DNA of 64,000 nucleotides. Source: Burkholderia sp. BCC0322 (GTDB lineage: Bacteria > Pseudomonadota > Gammaproteobacteria > Burkholderiales > Burkholderiaceae). Position 1 is the first letter of the stretch. Each line of letters begins with the position of its first letter. Both the position numbers and the translations under genes were made by a program. Shown here in pieces: positions 40,434 to 49,972 of the stretch. The DNA is taken from contig NZ_CADFDU010000008.1 in the NCBI RefSeq assembly GCF_902833045.1, positions 1 to 64,000 on the forward strand, given 5' to 3'. The notes beneath the pieces are model-generated. The model searched no databases. It worked only from the letters and a program-made list of their open reading frames with translations, and had not been told where the DNA came from.

Positions 40434-43127
40434 ATGGCCCACCCACCCGATCGCGCCGACGCGCCCCCCACCGAACTGGTCCTGAAGACGACCGCGCCGC
40501 GTGTACCGGCGCAGTTGCTGGCCCGCGCGCGGCTGAGCCTCGCCGCGCCCGCTTTCGACGGCCGGCCGGTCGCGCTCGTGCAGGCGCCGGCCGGCTACGG
40601 CAAGACGTCGCTGCTCGCGCAATGGCGCCGCGAAACCCTTGCGCTCGGCCGCGCGGTCGTGTGGCTGTCGGCCGACGAGCGCGACGATGCGGCGCGGTTG
40701 CTGCAGGGGCTCGTGCAAGCGGTGCGGACCGGCTGCGCGCGGCCCGGCTTCGGGCGCCTGATCCCGGTCGGCGCGGCGCGCGCGCTGGAAGGCGTGACCG
40801 CGTGGCTGGCCGAGGTCGCGCAACTGTCGATCGATGCGCTGCTGATCGTCGACGATGCGGAGCGGCTGCCGCCAGCCGGCCTCGATGCGCTGACGTATGT
40901 GCTGCACAACGCGCCGCAAAACCTGCATGTCGTCGTTGCCGCGCGGCGCGGGCTCGATCACGTGGCCGGCGACCTGCTCGCCGGCGGGCAATGCACGCTC
41001 GCGGGCCCCGACTGGCTGCGTTTCACGCTCGACGAGACGATTGCGCTGGTCGGTGCGCGCTTTGCGCAGCGAGTCGACGCCGATGCGTGCGCCCGGCTGT
41101 TCGAACGCGTCGACGGCTGGCCGCTCGGCCTGCAGCTCGCGATGGCCGCGATGGCGCGCTCGGCCGATCCGCGCCAGGCGGTAGATGCGCTCGCCGCCCG
41201 CGTGGACGGCACGCGCGACCGGCTCGTCGAACTGCTGCTCACGAACCTGTCGGCGGACGATACGGCTTTCCTGACCCGCACGAGCGTCGCCGATCGCCTG
41301 CATCCGTCGCTGTGCGCCGCGCTGCTCGACGATGCGGACGCGCCCGACCGTCTCGCGCGGCTTGCACGCGACACGCCGCTGTTCATTGCGTCGGACGATT
41401 CGGACTGGTGCCGGCTGCATCCGCTCGTGCGCGACACGCTGCGCGACCGCCTGGCCGCGGGCCCGGAACCCGAGCGCAGCACGCTGCATGCGCGCGCGGC
41501 CGCCTGGCTCGACTCACACGGGATGACCGAGGAAGCCGCCCGCCACGCGTATGCGGCCGGCCAGTTCGAGGTGGCGTACGCGCTTGCGCAGCGCTGTCTC
41601 GAGGATGCGATCAAGCAGGGCCGCATCAACGACGTGCTCGACTGGCTCGCGCTGCTGCCTGACGCGGAACTCGACAAGCGCCCGACGCTGCGCGTCGCGG
41701 TGGCGTGGGCGCTGGCGCTTGGCGAGCGCCATGTCGAGGCGCAGCGCCAGATCGCGGGCATCCTCGCGGATCCCGGCACGCCCGCGGCGATGCGCTACGA
41801 ATGCGCGCTGATCCTCAGCGCGGCCGCGTATTACGCCGACGAAATCGACCGCTTCGTCGAGCTGTTCGAACCGTGGGCCGACTTCGCGCCGCCGGCGGCG
41901 ACATGGCTCGCGCAAATGCACGCGAACCGGCTGTCGGCGCGCGCGATCATCGTCGGCGAACCGGCGCAGGCGCGCCGCTTCCAGCACGCGGCACCGCGCG
42001 GCGAGACGGCGGCCGGGTTCGGCTATGTCGCACGCTGGGGCGAGCTGATCACGGGCCTGAGCTACCTGTGCGAGGGTCAGGTCCGGCTGGCCGACGACGC
42101 GCTGTCGCCGGCGCTGGCGCGCGCGGAAGCCGATCTCGGGCGCCGCCATCCGCTGACCTGCATGCTCGCGGCGATGTGCGCGGCGCTCGCGTACGAGGCC
42201 GACCGCGTCGACCAGGCCGCCGCGCTGCTCGCGAACCGGCTCGACGTGCTTGAACATGCGGGCACGCCCGACACCGTGCTGCTCGGCTATCGCACCGCCG
42301 CGCGCATCGCGCTGCTGCACGGGGTCGAGCACCGCGCGATCGACCTGCTCGAAGCGCTCGACGCGATGGGCGTCGCGCGCCGCCTGCCGCGCCTGTCGGT
42401 CGCGAGCCTCGCCGAACAGGTGCGCATTCATGCGGCGCGCTATCGCGAGGCAACCTGCCACGCGCTCGTCGAGCGGATCGACGCGATCGCGGCGGCCGAG
42501 TTTCCGTCGCACGGGCCGCTGTGGCGGCGCCCCGTCGTGCTGCTGCAGGCAATCGCACACGCGGGCGCGGCGCTGGCCGCACGCCGCTGGGACGACGCGC
42601 GCGCGGCGCTCGACGAAGCAGCGGTGCTGGCCCGCGAAATGAGCATGGGCCAGGCGCGCATCGAGATCATGGCGCTCAGCGCGTTCGCGCTCGAACAGTC
42701 GGGCGGCGGCGGCCGCGCGCTGCTCGACGAGGCGATGAACCTCGCGGACCTGTTCGGGCTGACGCGCACGCTCGCCGACGCGCATCCGGCCATCGCCGAC
42801 TGGGCGCGCCGCGCCGGCGACGAAGCGGCTCCCGGCGCCGGCCCCGCGCGGCACGCGCTGCCGCAGCCGCGCATCGTGCCGCCGGCCCCGCGCGCCGCGG
42901 CCAGCCCGCGCGCGGTGCCGAGCGTCGTGCTGACACCGAAGGAGCGCGCGATCCTCGAACTGCTCGCGCGCAACCTGTCGAACAAGGAGATCGCGGTGGC
43001 GCTCGCCGTCGGCGAGGAAACCGTGAAGTGGCACCTGAAGAACCTGTTCGGCAAGCTCGACGCCAGCTCGCGCAAGCATGCGGTACGCCGCGCGCTGGTG
43101 CTCGGCCTGCTCGAAAGCGCGCCGTAA
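40434..43127 (+). CDS. MalT-type LuxR-family ATP-dependent regulator
   Basis: Predicted 897 residues from the ATG at 40434. A STAND NTPase domain comes first, with Walker A APAGYGKTSLLAQW (51-64), DDAERLPPAGLDALTYVLHN and WPLGLQLAMAAMA. A long helical repeat region (about 380-800) follows, as in MalT. The C-terminal LuxR helix-turn-helix is LTPKERAILELLARNLSNKE plus EETVKWHLKNLFGKL. MalT-type proteins bind a ligand and ATP, form oligomers and activate transcription. It is divergent from the catabolic cluster over 240 bp and is followed by a porin gene, so it most likely activates one or both. Confidence 0.92.
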   Translation: MAHPPDRADAPPTELVLKTTAPRVPAQLLARARLSLAAPAFDGRPVALVQAPAGYGKTSLLAQWRRETLALGRAVVWLSADERDDAARLLQGLVQAVRTGCARPGFGRLIPVGAARALEGVTAWLAEVAQLSIDALLIVDDAERLPPAGLDALTYVLHNAPQNLHVVVAARRGLDHVAGDLLAGGQCTLAGPDWLRFTLDETIALVGARFAQRVDADACARLFERVDGWPLGLQLAMAAMARSADPRQAVDALAARVDGTRDRLVELLLTNLSADDTAFLTRTSVADRLHPSLCAALLDDADAPDRLARLARDTPLFIASDDSDWCRLHPLVRDTLRDRLAAGPEPERSTLHARAAAWLDSHGMTEEAARHAYAAGQFEVAYALAQRCLEDAIKQGRINDVLDWLALLPDAELDKRPTLRVAVAWALALGERHVEAQRQIAGILADPGTPAAMRYECALILSAAAYYADEIDRFVELFEPWADFAPPAATWLAQMHANRLSARAIIVGEPAQARRFQHAAPRGETAAGFGYVARWGELITGLSYLCEGQVRLADDALSPALARAEADLGRRHPLTCMLAAMCAALAYEADRVDQAAALLANRLDVLEHAGTPDTVLLGYRTAARIALLHGVEHRAIDLLEALDAMGVARRLPRLSVASLAEQVRIHAARYREATCHALVERIDAIAAAEFPSHGPLWRRPVVLLQAIAHAGAALAARRWDDARAALDEAAVLAREMSMGQARIEIMALSAFALEQSGGGGRALLDEAMNLADLFGLTRTLADAHPAIADWARRAGDEAAPGAGPARHALPQPRIVPPAPRAAASPRAVPSVVLTPKERAILELLARNLSNKEIAVALAVGEETVKWHLKNLFGKLDASSRKHAVRRALVLGLLESAP

Positions 43128-43349
43128 CGCCGCTTCCGCCAACCGGGCGTCTGGCCGCGCCCGCCTTCCTCCGATTCTCCGCAACCCTGCCCCCCGCGCA
43201 TGGGGGGGAGCGGCCGCCCGCCGTTGCGTACTCTTTCCGCACGGCTCGCACGGGCGATGCAGGCCACGCCTTCCCGCCCGCCTCGATGCTTCCCCGCTTC
43301 ACCCGGACGGGCTCGATCCCGTCCGGTCCAATACGATCCTGGAGACTTC

Positions 43350-44474
43350 ATGAAGACGAAACTGGCCGCGCTCGCGGCGCTTGCCGGCTGTTCGGCGCTC
43401 GCGCACGCGCAATCCTCCGTCACGCTCTACGGCGTGATCGACTCGGGCCTGCTGTACCAGAGCACGTCGGCGGCATCGTTCAGCCCGAGCGCGCCGAATA
43501 CCGGCAAGGTGTTCCGCATGAAGGACGGCGGCATCTACTCGAGCTTCTGGGGCATCAAGGGCAGCGAGGACATCGGCGGCGGCTACAAGGTCAACTTCAA
43601 GCTGCAGGGCTCGTTCGACAGCGGCACCGGCAAGCTGCAGCTGAGCGACACGCCGGGCGCCGTCGCGATCTTCAACCAGGTTGCGTCGCTCGGCGTGTCG
43701 GGCCCGTTCGGCACGTTCACGGCCGGCCGCCAGATCGTGCCGATGATTTACGCGATGGCCGACACCGACGTGCGCAACGCGCAATTCTTCGGCAGCGTGC
43801 TGACCGCGTGGCTCGGCCTGAACACGGCGGCCGGCTGGCCGGGAACCAGCACCAACGGCGCGATCGGCGCGCTGTACGACAGCAATGCGTTCGTGTACCA
43901 GTCGCCGACCTTCGCGGGCGCGTCGATCGCGCTCGAATATGCGCCGGGCGGCGTGGCCGGCCAGTTCCAGGGCGGTACGCGCGAATCGGTCGTGCTCAGG
44001 TATGCGAACGACGGGCTGAACGCATCGGCCGTCTACTACAACGGGCACGACACGAACCCGGCGCCGGGCGTCATGCCGACCGGCGTCGACAACAACCGCT
44101 TCATCTACTTTGGTGCGAAATACACGATCCACGATTTCTCGGTGTCGGCGTCGTATGGCAACGGCCGGAATCCGTCGCATGCGGACAAGGTGAACCTCGA
44201 CATGCTGTCGGCCGGCATCGGTTATCGCTTCACGCCTTTCCTGCAGGTGAGCTCGGCCGTGTATTACCTGAAGGATCGCAACGTCCCGGCGAACAAGTCG
44301 ACGGCGGTCGTGCTCGCGGCCGACTACAGCCTGTCGAAGCGGACGACGGTCTATGCGCAGGTCGGCCGCGTGAACAACCGCGGCACGATGGACCAGATGC
44401 TCGTGTACGGGCAGCCGGTCGCGCCGGGCGTCGGCACGACGGCCGCGATGATCGGGCTGCGGCACAACTTCTGA
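43350..44474 (+). CDS. Outer-membrane porin (OmpC/Omp38-like)
   Basis: Predicted 374 residues with signal peptide MKTKLAALAALAGCSALAHAQ and the typical N-terminal SSVTLYGVIDSGLLY of beta-proteobacterial porins. The C-terminus ends GLRHNF with the terminal Phe needed for assembly. The pattern of alternating strands and loops fits a 16-strand trimeric porin. The ATG has GGAG upstream. It follows the MalT-type regulator and faces away from the catabolic genes, so it may serve as the outer-membrane route for their substrate. Confidence 0.93.
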   Translation: MKTKLAALAALAGCSALAHAQSSVTLYGVIDSGLLYQSTSAASFSPSAPNTGKVFRMKDGGIYSSFWGIKGSEDIGGGYKVNFKLQGSFDSGTGKLQLSDTPGAVAIFNQVASLGVSGPFGTFTAGRQIVPMIYAMADTDVRNAQFFGSVLTAWLGLNTAAGWPGTSTNGAIGALYDSNAFVYQSPTFAGASIALEYAPGGVAGQFQGGTRESVVLRYANDGLNASAVYYNGHDTNPAPGVMPTGVDNNRFIYFGAKYTIHDFSVSASYGNGRNPSHADKVNLDMLSAGIGYRFTPFLQVSSAVYYLKDRNVPANKSTAVVLAADYSLSKRTTVYAQVGRVNNRGTMDQMLVYGQPVAPGVGTTAAMIGLRHNF

Positions 44475-44653
44475 CGGTTTCCGGCGGCGCCTGGCGATGC
44501 GGCGGCGCTCGCGTGCGGCACCGCCTGCATCGATCCGCGGGATCGGCTACAGTGGGCGTTTTCGGCGCGTTCCGCCCCGCCGCCGCGCCATCGACCGTGG
44601 CGCGCGGCAGCCGGGACGGAGCGCGGAACCTCCACTTCGACGAGCGAACCCCC

Positions 44654-45358
44654 ATGCCCGATCTGTCCGCCTTCCCGATCACGCAAAAGTGGCCGGCCCA
44701 GCATCCCGACCGTCTCCAGCTCTACTCGCTGCCGACGCCGAACGGCGTCAAGGTGTCGATCATGCTCGAGGAAACGGGCCTGCCGTACGAGCCGCACCTC
44801 GTGCGCTTCGACACGAACGACCAGTTCTCGCCCGCGTTCCTGTCGCTGAACCCGAACAACAAGATCCCGGCGATCATCGACCCGGACGGCCCGGACGGCA
44901 AACCGCTGCCGCTGTTCGAATCGGGCGCGATCCTGATCTATCTCGCGGACAAGACGGGCCGGTTGATCCCGAAGGATCTCGCCGGCCGCTACGAGACGAT
45001 CCAGTGGGTGATGTTCCAGATGGGCGGCATCGGGCCGATGTTCGGCCAGCTCGGCTTCTTCCACAAGTTCGCCGGCCGCGACTACGAGGACAAGCGCCCG
45101 CGCGACCGCTACGTCGACGAATCGAAGCGCCTGCTCGGCGTGCTCGACGCGCATCTCGCGAACCGCCAGTGGGTGATGGGCGATACGTACACCATCGCCG
45201 ATATCGCGATCTTCCCGTGGGTGCGCAACCTCGTCGGCTTCTACGAAGCGGGCGACCTGGTCGGCTTCAGCGAATTCCGGAACGTCGCGCGGGTGCTCGA
45301 CGCGTTCGTGGCGCGTCCGGCTGTCGCGCGCGGGCTCAATATTCCGGCGCGAGGCTGA
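44654..45358 (+). CDS. Glutathione S-transferase, Ure2/YfcG-like
   Basis: Predicted 234 residues. The thioredoxin-like N-terminal domain has LYSLPTPNGVKVSIMLEE and LNPNNKIPAIIDPDG, then LPLFESGAILIYLADKTG, the pattern of Ure2-like/YfcG/YghU proteins. The helical C-terminal domain ends in TIADIAIFPWVRN. Relatives reduce disulfides or organic hydroperoxides with glutathione. No strong ribosome-binding site precedes the ATG at 44654, but the start fits the family. Confidence 0.88.
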   Translation: MPDLSAFPITQKWPAQHPDRLQLYSLPTPNGVKVSIMLEETGLPYEPHLVRFDTNDQFSPAFLSLNPNNKIPAIIDPDGPDGKPLPLFESGAILIYLADKTGRLIPKDLAGRYETIQWVMFQMGGIGPMFGQLGFFHKFAGRDYEDKRPRDRYVDESKRLLGVLDAHLANRQWVMGDTYTIADIAIFPWVRNLVGFYEAGDLVGFSEFRNVARVLDAFVARPAVARGLNIPARG

Positions 45359-45711
45359 TCGGCCAGGAAAGCGCCACGGCCACCGCCCAAGGTCGGCCGT
45401 TCGAGTTCGCCCATGCGGGCGCCGCTCACGACCGGCGCCCGCACGGGCGTTCAAGTGCCCGTGTGGCGCTTGCGGCGATACGCTCGAAACGTGTGGTGCG
45501 CTCGGCCGAGCCCGGTTGTCTTCATCGCCGGGCTTGCAGTGCGGCAAAATACGTGACTTGTCGCGCGGGCGGCCTCGATGCGTGGCGCCCTGAAAGGCGT
45601 GAACTTTCCGGTCAGCGTGCCTTTGCCCGGATCGAACGCCGACGCCAGGCGGCGTGTTGCGCGGCGCGGATTCGAGGCGCCAGCCGGGGGCGGCCCGTGC
45701 GACGAGATGCG
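45359..45711. other. Intergenic region, no gene seen
   Basis: About 350 bp between the GST gene and a small hypothetical gene. Frames here have no family features. No strong hairpin or operator is seen. Confidence 0.5.
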
Positions 45712-46116
45712 ATGACCGACATGAGAAATGGAATGACGACTACATTCGACGCGGCAACGACGGCGGCGATCGCCGCGTTTGCGCAATTGGATTTACACAC
45801 GGCGGTGCAAGCGATGCGCGCCGAGGCCGACTACGACCACGAACGAGACCAGTGGATCTCGCGCTACATCGACGAGCACGGCGGCGGCGCGGACGATGCA
45901 GAATATGACGCGTTGCACGCGCAGGCCCAGGCAACTCCGGAGTACGCGCAGTTCGTCGATGCGGTGCGCCGCGAAATCCTGGAATACTTCGGCGTGACCG
46001 ACGATCAACTGGACTGGGTGGTCGTGCTGCGCGAGGACGACAGCGACGAGCTCTGGGCGGAAGTCAACCGGCAGCGGAGTGCGCTGGGAACCGGCGAAGT
46101 GCGCGGAGATCTCTGA
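45712..46116 (+). CDS. Hypothetical acidic protein
   Basis: Predicted 134 residues from the ATG at 45712 or, less likely, the later ATG seven codons on. The product is acidic, with no signal or membrane segment. It contains HTAVQAMRAEADYDHERDQW and EILEYFGVTDDQLDWVVVLR. No known domain is recognised. The codon use is like that of a real gene. It is flanked by non-coding DNA on both sides. Confidence 0.6.
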   Translation: MTDMRNGMTTTFDAATTAAIAAFAQLDLHTAVQAMRAEADYDHERDQWISRYIDEHGGGADDAEYDALHAQAQATPEYAQFVDAVRREILEYFGVTDDQLDWVVVLREDDSDELWAEVNRQRSALGTGEVRGDL

Positions 46117-46402
46117 TCCTTGCTTGCCGTTGGGGCCTCGAGTCTTGCCGGGTGCGGGGCTGGAGTCGGGGCAGTCACGTGGTGCGCGGGCGCTCGGTTG
46201 CTGCAACCGATCCGCTGAGGCAGGACACGCTTTCGGATCTTCGGAACGCGTCGCCGTCATGCCCTGACATGGGCCATCGAAGGTGCAACGGCTCGACCGG
46301 CAGCAATGGGTCGGACAGGTGCGTCGGCAAGCGGCGCCCCCGATCATTCACGAGGCATGCTTTTTGCCCGCCACGCGCGTTTGCAATACGCGTCCGGCGG
46401 CG

Positions 46403-46918
46403 CTACTCGCCGTCCGCCCCTTTCGGCGCCTCGTCTGCCAGCCCCGCCAGCAACTTTTCCAGCAACCGCGACAACTGCGCCTGTTCCGCCTCCGACAGCA
46501 CGGCCAGCAGCGCGCGCTGATTGTCGATGTGCGCGACGACCGCTTCGTCGATCAGCGTGCGGCCTGTCTCCGTCAGCGCGACGAGCGTGCCGCGCCCGTC
46601 GGCCGGGTTCGGCCGGCGCTCCACCCAGCCGGCTTTCTGCAACCGGTCGATGCGCGCGGTCATCCCGCCCGACGACATCATCAGCGCGTCGTACAGCGCC
46701 GTCGGCGTCAGCGCGAACGGCGCCCCGCCACGCCGCAGCGTGGCGAGCACGTCGAATTCGCCCGGCTGCATCCCGTAGCGCGCGAACAGCGGATTGAGAC
46801 GGTCGCGCGCGATCACGAGCGCCGCTTCCTGCAGCCGCCCCATCACCACCATCGACGACGCGTCGAGATCCGGACGCTCGGCGCGCCATTGTGCGAGCGC
46901 ATGCGCGGCTCGATCCAT
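46403..46918 (-). CDS. MarR-family regulator
   Basis: Predicted 171 residues from the ATG at 46918, with GGAGGG upstream. The winged-helix core is FDVLATLRRGGAPFALTPTA, LMMSSGGMTARIDRLQKAGW and RRPNPADGRGTLVALTETG. It is divergent from an MFS transporter gene. Two near-palindromic sites lie between them, so it most likely represses both itself and the transporter until a phenolic or drug-like ligand binds. Confidence 0.92.
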   Translation of the reverse strand: MDRAAHALAQWRAERPDLDASSMVVMGRLQEAALVIARDRLNPLFARYGMQPGEFDVLATLRRGGAPFALTPTALYDALMMSSGGMTARIDRLQKAGWVERRPNPADGRGTLVALTETGRTLIDEAVVAHIDNQRALLAVLSEAEQAQLSRLLEKLLAGLADEAPKGADGE

Positions 46919-46940
46919 TAACCCTCCTCGGCTCACCAGT

Positions 46941-46986
46941 TATCTTGACGTCGAGATAAATCAGCATTTATCTTGATGTCGAGATA
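46941..46986. promoter_or_regulatory. Two tandem MarR operators
   Basis: TATCTTGACGTCGAGATA (46941-46958) and TATCTTGATGTCGAGATA (46969-46986) differ at one base and are each close to palindromic (TATCT...AGATA). Their centres are 28 bp apart. They lie between the divergent MarR and MFS genes, as expected for operators of the MarR protein. Confidence 0.75.
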
Positions 46987-47048
46987 CTTTACATGAAGAA
47001 CGCGCCGCGCCTCACCGGGGCCCGCGCACCGATTTCGAGGGCCTTGCA

Positions 47049-48227
47049 ATGAATCGCTTCTCTTCCCCCGGATGGCGGCTCGCCGCCATCGTGCTCGTCG
47101 GGCTGAACCTGCGGCCGGCGCTTGCCGCGGTCGGCCCGCTGCTCGACATGATCCAGCGGGCGACCGGCATCAGTGACGGCGCGGCCAGCCTGCTGACGAC
47201 GATCCCGATCCTGTTGATGGGGCTCGGCGCACTGAGTGCGCGGCGCCTGCAGCGCCTGACCGGCATCGCGGGCGGCGTCTGGCTCGGCGTCGCGCTGATC
47301 GGGCTGGCCTGCGTGTCGCGCATCGGCGCGCAGCACGCGTGGCTGCTGCTCGCGAGCGCCTGCTGCGCGGGTGTCGGGATCGCGATGGTGCAGGCGCTGC
47401 TGCCCGGCTTCGTGAAGGCGCATTTCGCGACGCGGATCGGCGGTGCGATGGGCGTCTATTCGACGTCGATCATGGGCGGCGCCGTGCTCGCGAGCGTCGT
47501 CGCGCCGTTCGCTGCGGCGCGCTGGGGCTGGCTCCCCGCGCTCGCGGGCTGGGCGCTGCCGGCCGCGGTGGCCGCGCTGGCGTGGCCGCTGGCCAGTCGC
47601 GGCGGCGACGCGCTCGCCGCCGGGCCGACGTCGGCGTCGAACGCACAGCCGGCGCGCTCGGCGCGCGCGTGGCGCCTCGCGCTGTTCTTCGGCATCGCGA
47701 CGGGGGCGTACACGCTCGTGCTCGCCTGGCTGCCGCCGTACTACATGCGGCTCGGCTGGTCGCCGACGGCGGCCGGCAGCCTGCTCGGCGGCGTGACGCT
47801 CGCGGAAGTCGTCGCGGGGCTGACGATCTCGGCGACGATCGACCGCCTGCCCGATCGCCGGCCCGCGCTGCATGCGGCGATCGCGTCGCTGCTCGTCGGC
47901 TTGCTGGTGATGCTGGCCGCGCCTGAAGCGCTGGCATTGCCGGCCGCGCTGTTGTTGGGCGCGGGGATCGGCGCGCTGTTTCCGCTGTCGCTGATCGTCA
48001 CCGTCGACCATGCCGCGACGCCGGCCGATGCCGCGTCGCTGACGGGCTTCGTGCAGGGCGTCGGCTACCTGATCGCCGGACTGTTTCCGTTCGCGGCAGG
48101 CATCGTGCGCCAGCATCTCGCGGACCTGACGCCCGCCTGGATCGCGATGGCCTGCCTGTGTGTCGCGCTGTTCGCGCTGGCGGCCGGGTTTGCGCCGAAG
48201 CGGATGCTGCACGCGGCGCGCGCGTAG
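47049..48227 (+). CDS. MFS transporter, CynX/NimT type
   Basis: Predicted 392 residues, about 12 membrane helices. Family features are VLVGLNLRPALAAVGPLLD in helix 1 and GVGIAMVQALLPGFVKAHF in helix 4. The CynX/NimT branch includes a cyanate transporter and a 2-nitroimidazole exporter. With a divergent MarR gene and two operators, export of a toxic compound sensed by MarR is the likely role. Confidence 0.9.
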   Translation: MNRFSSPGWRLAAIVLVGLNLRPALAAVGPLLDMIQRATGISDGAASLLTTIPILLMGLGALSARRLQRLTGIAGGVWLGVALIGLACVSRIGAQHAWLLLASACCAGVGIAMVQALLPGFVKAHFATRIGGAMGVYSTSIMGGAVLASVVAPFAAARWGWLPALAGWALPAAVAALAWPLASRGGDALAAGPTSASNAQPARSARAWRLALFFGIATGAYTLVLAWLPPYYMRLGWSPTAAGSLLGGVTLAEVVAGLTISATIDRLPDRRPALHAAIASLLVGLLVMLAAPEALALPAALLLGAGIGALFPLSLIVTVDHAATPADAASLTGFVQGVGYLIAGLFPFAAGIVRQHLADLTPAWIAMACLCVALFALAAGFAPKRMLHAARA

Positions 48228-48240
48228 CGCCGGCGGGCGC

Positions 48241-49110
48241 TCAGTTGACCGGCTCGCAAAACGGGATCTTGTCGCGCAGCGCGTTGCCTGCGGCGACCGG
48301 GTCCCGCCCTGCCGGCAGCGTGACGGAAACCGACGTATGACCGGTCTTGCCCCGGGGTTCCTGGCCCGGCCAATGACTCTCCTTCCAGGTGGCGATCCAG
48401 TCGAGACTGCCGGCGCTCGCACCGGGCACGAAGCGCAGCCGCAGCGAACCGTCGAAGTCTTCGCTGCAATGCGGCGAGTGCCGATAGTCGTGCTCAGTGA
48501 AGCAGGCGCGAATATGCTTGCTGCAGCTGAACGGGAGCTTCGCTGCACGGGGCGTGCGGGCATGCCCGCCGTCCGGCCGTAGTTCGACGAAGTCGGCGTT
48601 TTCCCAGCTTCCGCCACCGCCGGAATAACTTTCGGACCAACCGGCCAGCACCGCGACCGCGAAGCGCTCGCCGCCCAGCGGATACAGCGCGGGGTAGATC
48701 CGCAGCGGCGGCGGCTCGCCATCGCCTTCGACCCGGTCAGTGAGCGGGTAGTCGGAGAAATCCCACTGCCGCACGACCTTCCAGCCCGTGCCGGACGCGA
48801 AACTCACTTGCAGCAGTTGCGGGCCCGGCAGGATCGCATAGTAGAGGCCCGCCGCGTCGTTCCTGGCCCGGTACAGCGACGGCGCGCTGTCCGCATCACC
48901 TGACTGGCCGGCGGCGCCGCACGATGCCGACGCCAACTCGCAGACCTTGCGCGGCCAGTCGCGATCGGGCGCGGCGGTGTTCGCCACCTCGACCAGGGGC
49001 ACGGCGCGGGCTTCATTGGCTTCAGCGGCGGCGTTGGCCGTGGAGGCCGCCAGCAGAGCGGCCGTCAAACCCGCCAGGCCGAACCCGCGTGATCGAGTCA
49101 GGGTACGCAT
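48241..49110 (-). CDS. Exported protein of unknown function
   Basis: Predicted 289 residues. It has an N-terminal signal peptide (FGLAGLTAALLAASTANAAA). The mature part contains several cysteines (CELASASCG, FSCSKHIRACF, HCSEDFDG), which suggests disulfides in the periplasm. Beta-rich segments such as RIYPALYPLGGERFAVAVLA are visible. I recognise no domain. The gene ends 13 bp from the convergent MFS gene and begins 90 bp from the cobM end. Confidence 0.75.
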   Translation of the reverse strand: MRTLTRSRGFGLAGLTAALLAASTANAAAEANEARAVPLVEVANTAAPDRDWPRKVCELASASCGAAGQSGDADSAPSLYRARNDAAGLYYAILPGPQLLQVSFASGTGWKVVRQWDFSDYPLTDRVEGDGEPPPLRIYPALYPLGGERFAVAVLAGWSESYSGGGGSWENADFVELRPDGGHARTPRAAKLPFSCSKHIRACFTEHDYRHSPHCSEDFDGSLRLRFVPGASAGSLDWIATWKESHWPGQEPRGKTGHTSVSVTLPAGRDPVAAGNALRDKIPFCEPVN

Positions 49111-49200
49111 TCGACGTTGTCCTTGTCAGGTTGCTTGCGCGGCGCGCCGTGACCGCGCGTAGTGGCCCAGTCTGCCCGAAAGTGGACGGCCTGCGCGTGC

Positions 49201-49929
49201 TCAGCCCGCGCTCGCGTACAGCGTCGAATCCGCGAACCCCTCGGCGTCGAGCACGCGCCCGATCAGGATCAGCGCGGTGCGCTCGATCTGCGTGCCCTGC
49301 ACCTTGCCGACGATGTCGGCGAGCGTGCCGGTCACGCGTTCTTCATCGGGCCAGCTCGCGCGATAGATCACCGCGACCGGGCAATCGGCGCCGTAATGCG
49401 GCAGCACGTCGTCGACGATGCGGGCGAGATGGCGCACGCCGAGATGGATCGCGAGCGTCGCGCGGTGCGCGGCAAGCGAGCCGAGCGCTTCGCCTTCCGG
49501 CATCGTCGTCTTGCCGGCGAAGCGCGTGAGGATCACCGTCTGCGCGACGCCGGGCAATGTCAGCTCGACGCCGAGCGTCGCCGCGCACGCGGCCGTGGCC
49601 GTTACGCCGGGCACGATTTCGTATGGAATCCCGAGCGCCTTCAATCGGCGAATCTGCTCGCCGATCGCCCCGTACAGCGACGGGTCGCCCGAATGCACGC
49701 GTGCGACGTCCTGCCCTTTCGCGTGCGCCGCGGCGAGCAGCGCGACGATCGCGTCGAGGTCGAGCTCGGCCGTATTGACGACCTGCTCCGCGCGATGGCC
49801 GTCGAGCACGGCCGCCGGCACCAGCGATCCCGCATACAGGATCACCGGGCAGGTGCGCACGAGGCGCTGGCCCTTCACCGTGATCAGCTCCGGGTCGCCG
49901 GGGCCCGCGCCGATGAAATACACCGTCAT
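49201..49929 (-). CDS. cobM: Precorrin-4 C11-methyltransferase
   Basis: Predicted 242 residues. It is a class III SAM methyltransferase with VYFIGAGPGDPELITVKG at the start, VARVHSGDPSLYGAIGEQ and EIVPGVTATAACAATLG, the usual CobM/CbiF order. It methylates C11 of the corrin ring, with SAM as donor. It is the last gene of the minus-strand operon, 43 bp after cobK, with GGAG before its ATG. Confidence 0.95.
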   Translation of the reverse strand: MTVYFIGAGPGDPELITVKGQRLVRTCPVILYAGSLVPAAVLDGHRAEQVVNTAELDLDAIVALLAAAHAKGQDVARVHSGDPSLYGAIGEQIRRLKALGIPYEIVPGVTATAACAATLGVELTLPGVAQTVILTRFAGKTTMPEGEALGSLAAHRATLAIHLGVRHLARIVDDVLPHYGADCPVAVIYRASWPDEERVTGTLADIVGKVQGTQIERTALILIGRVLDAEGFADSTLYASAG

Positions 49930-49972
49930 CGAAAAATCTCCGTCAATTCATGGGATGACCCGCCGTACCGCA

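Noticed and set aside
46989-48722. 577-codon minus-strand frame across the MFS gene.
   Set aside because: Low-complexity Arg/Gly/Pro product with no family features; the plus-strand frame is a clear CynX-type transporter.
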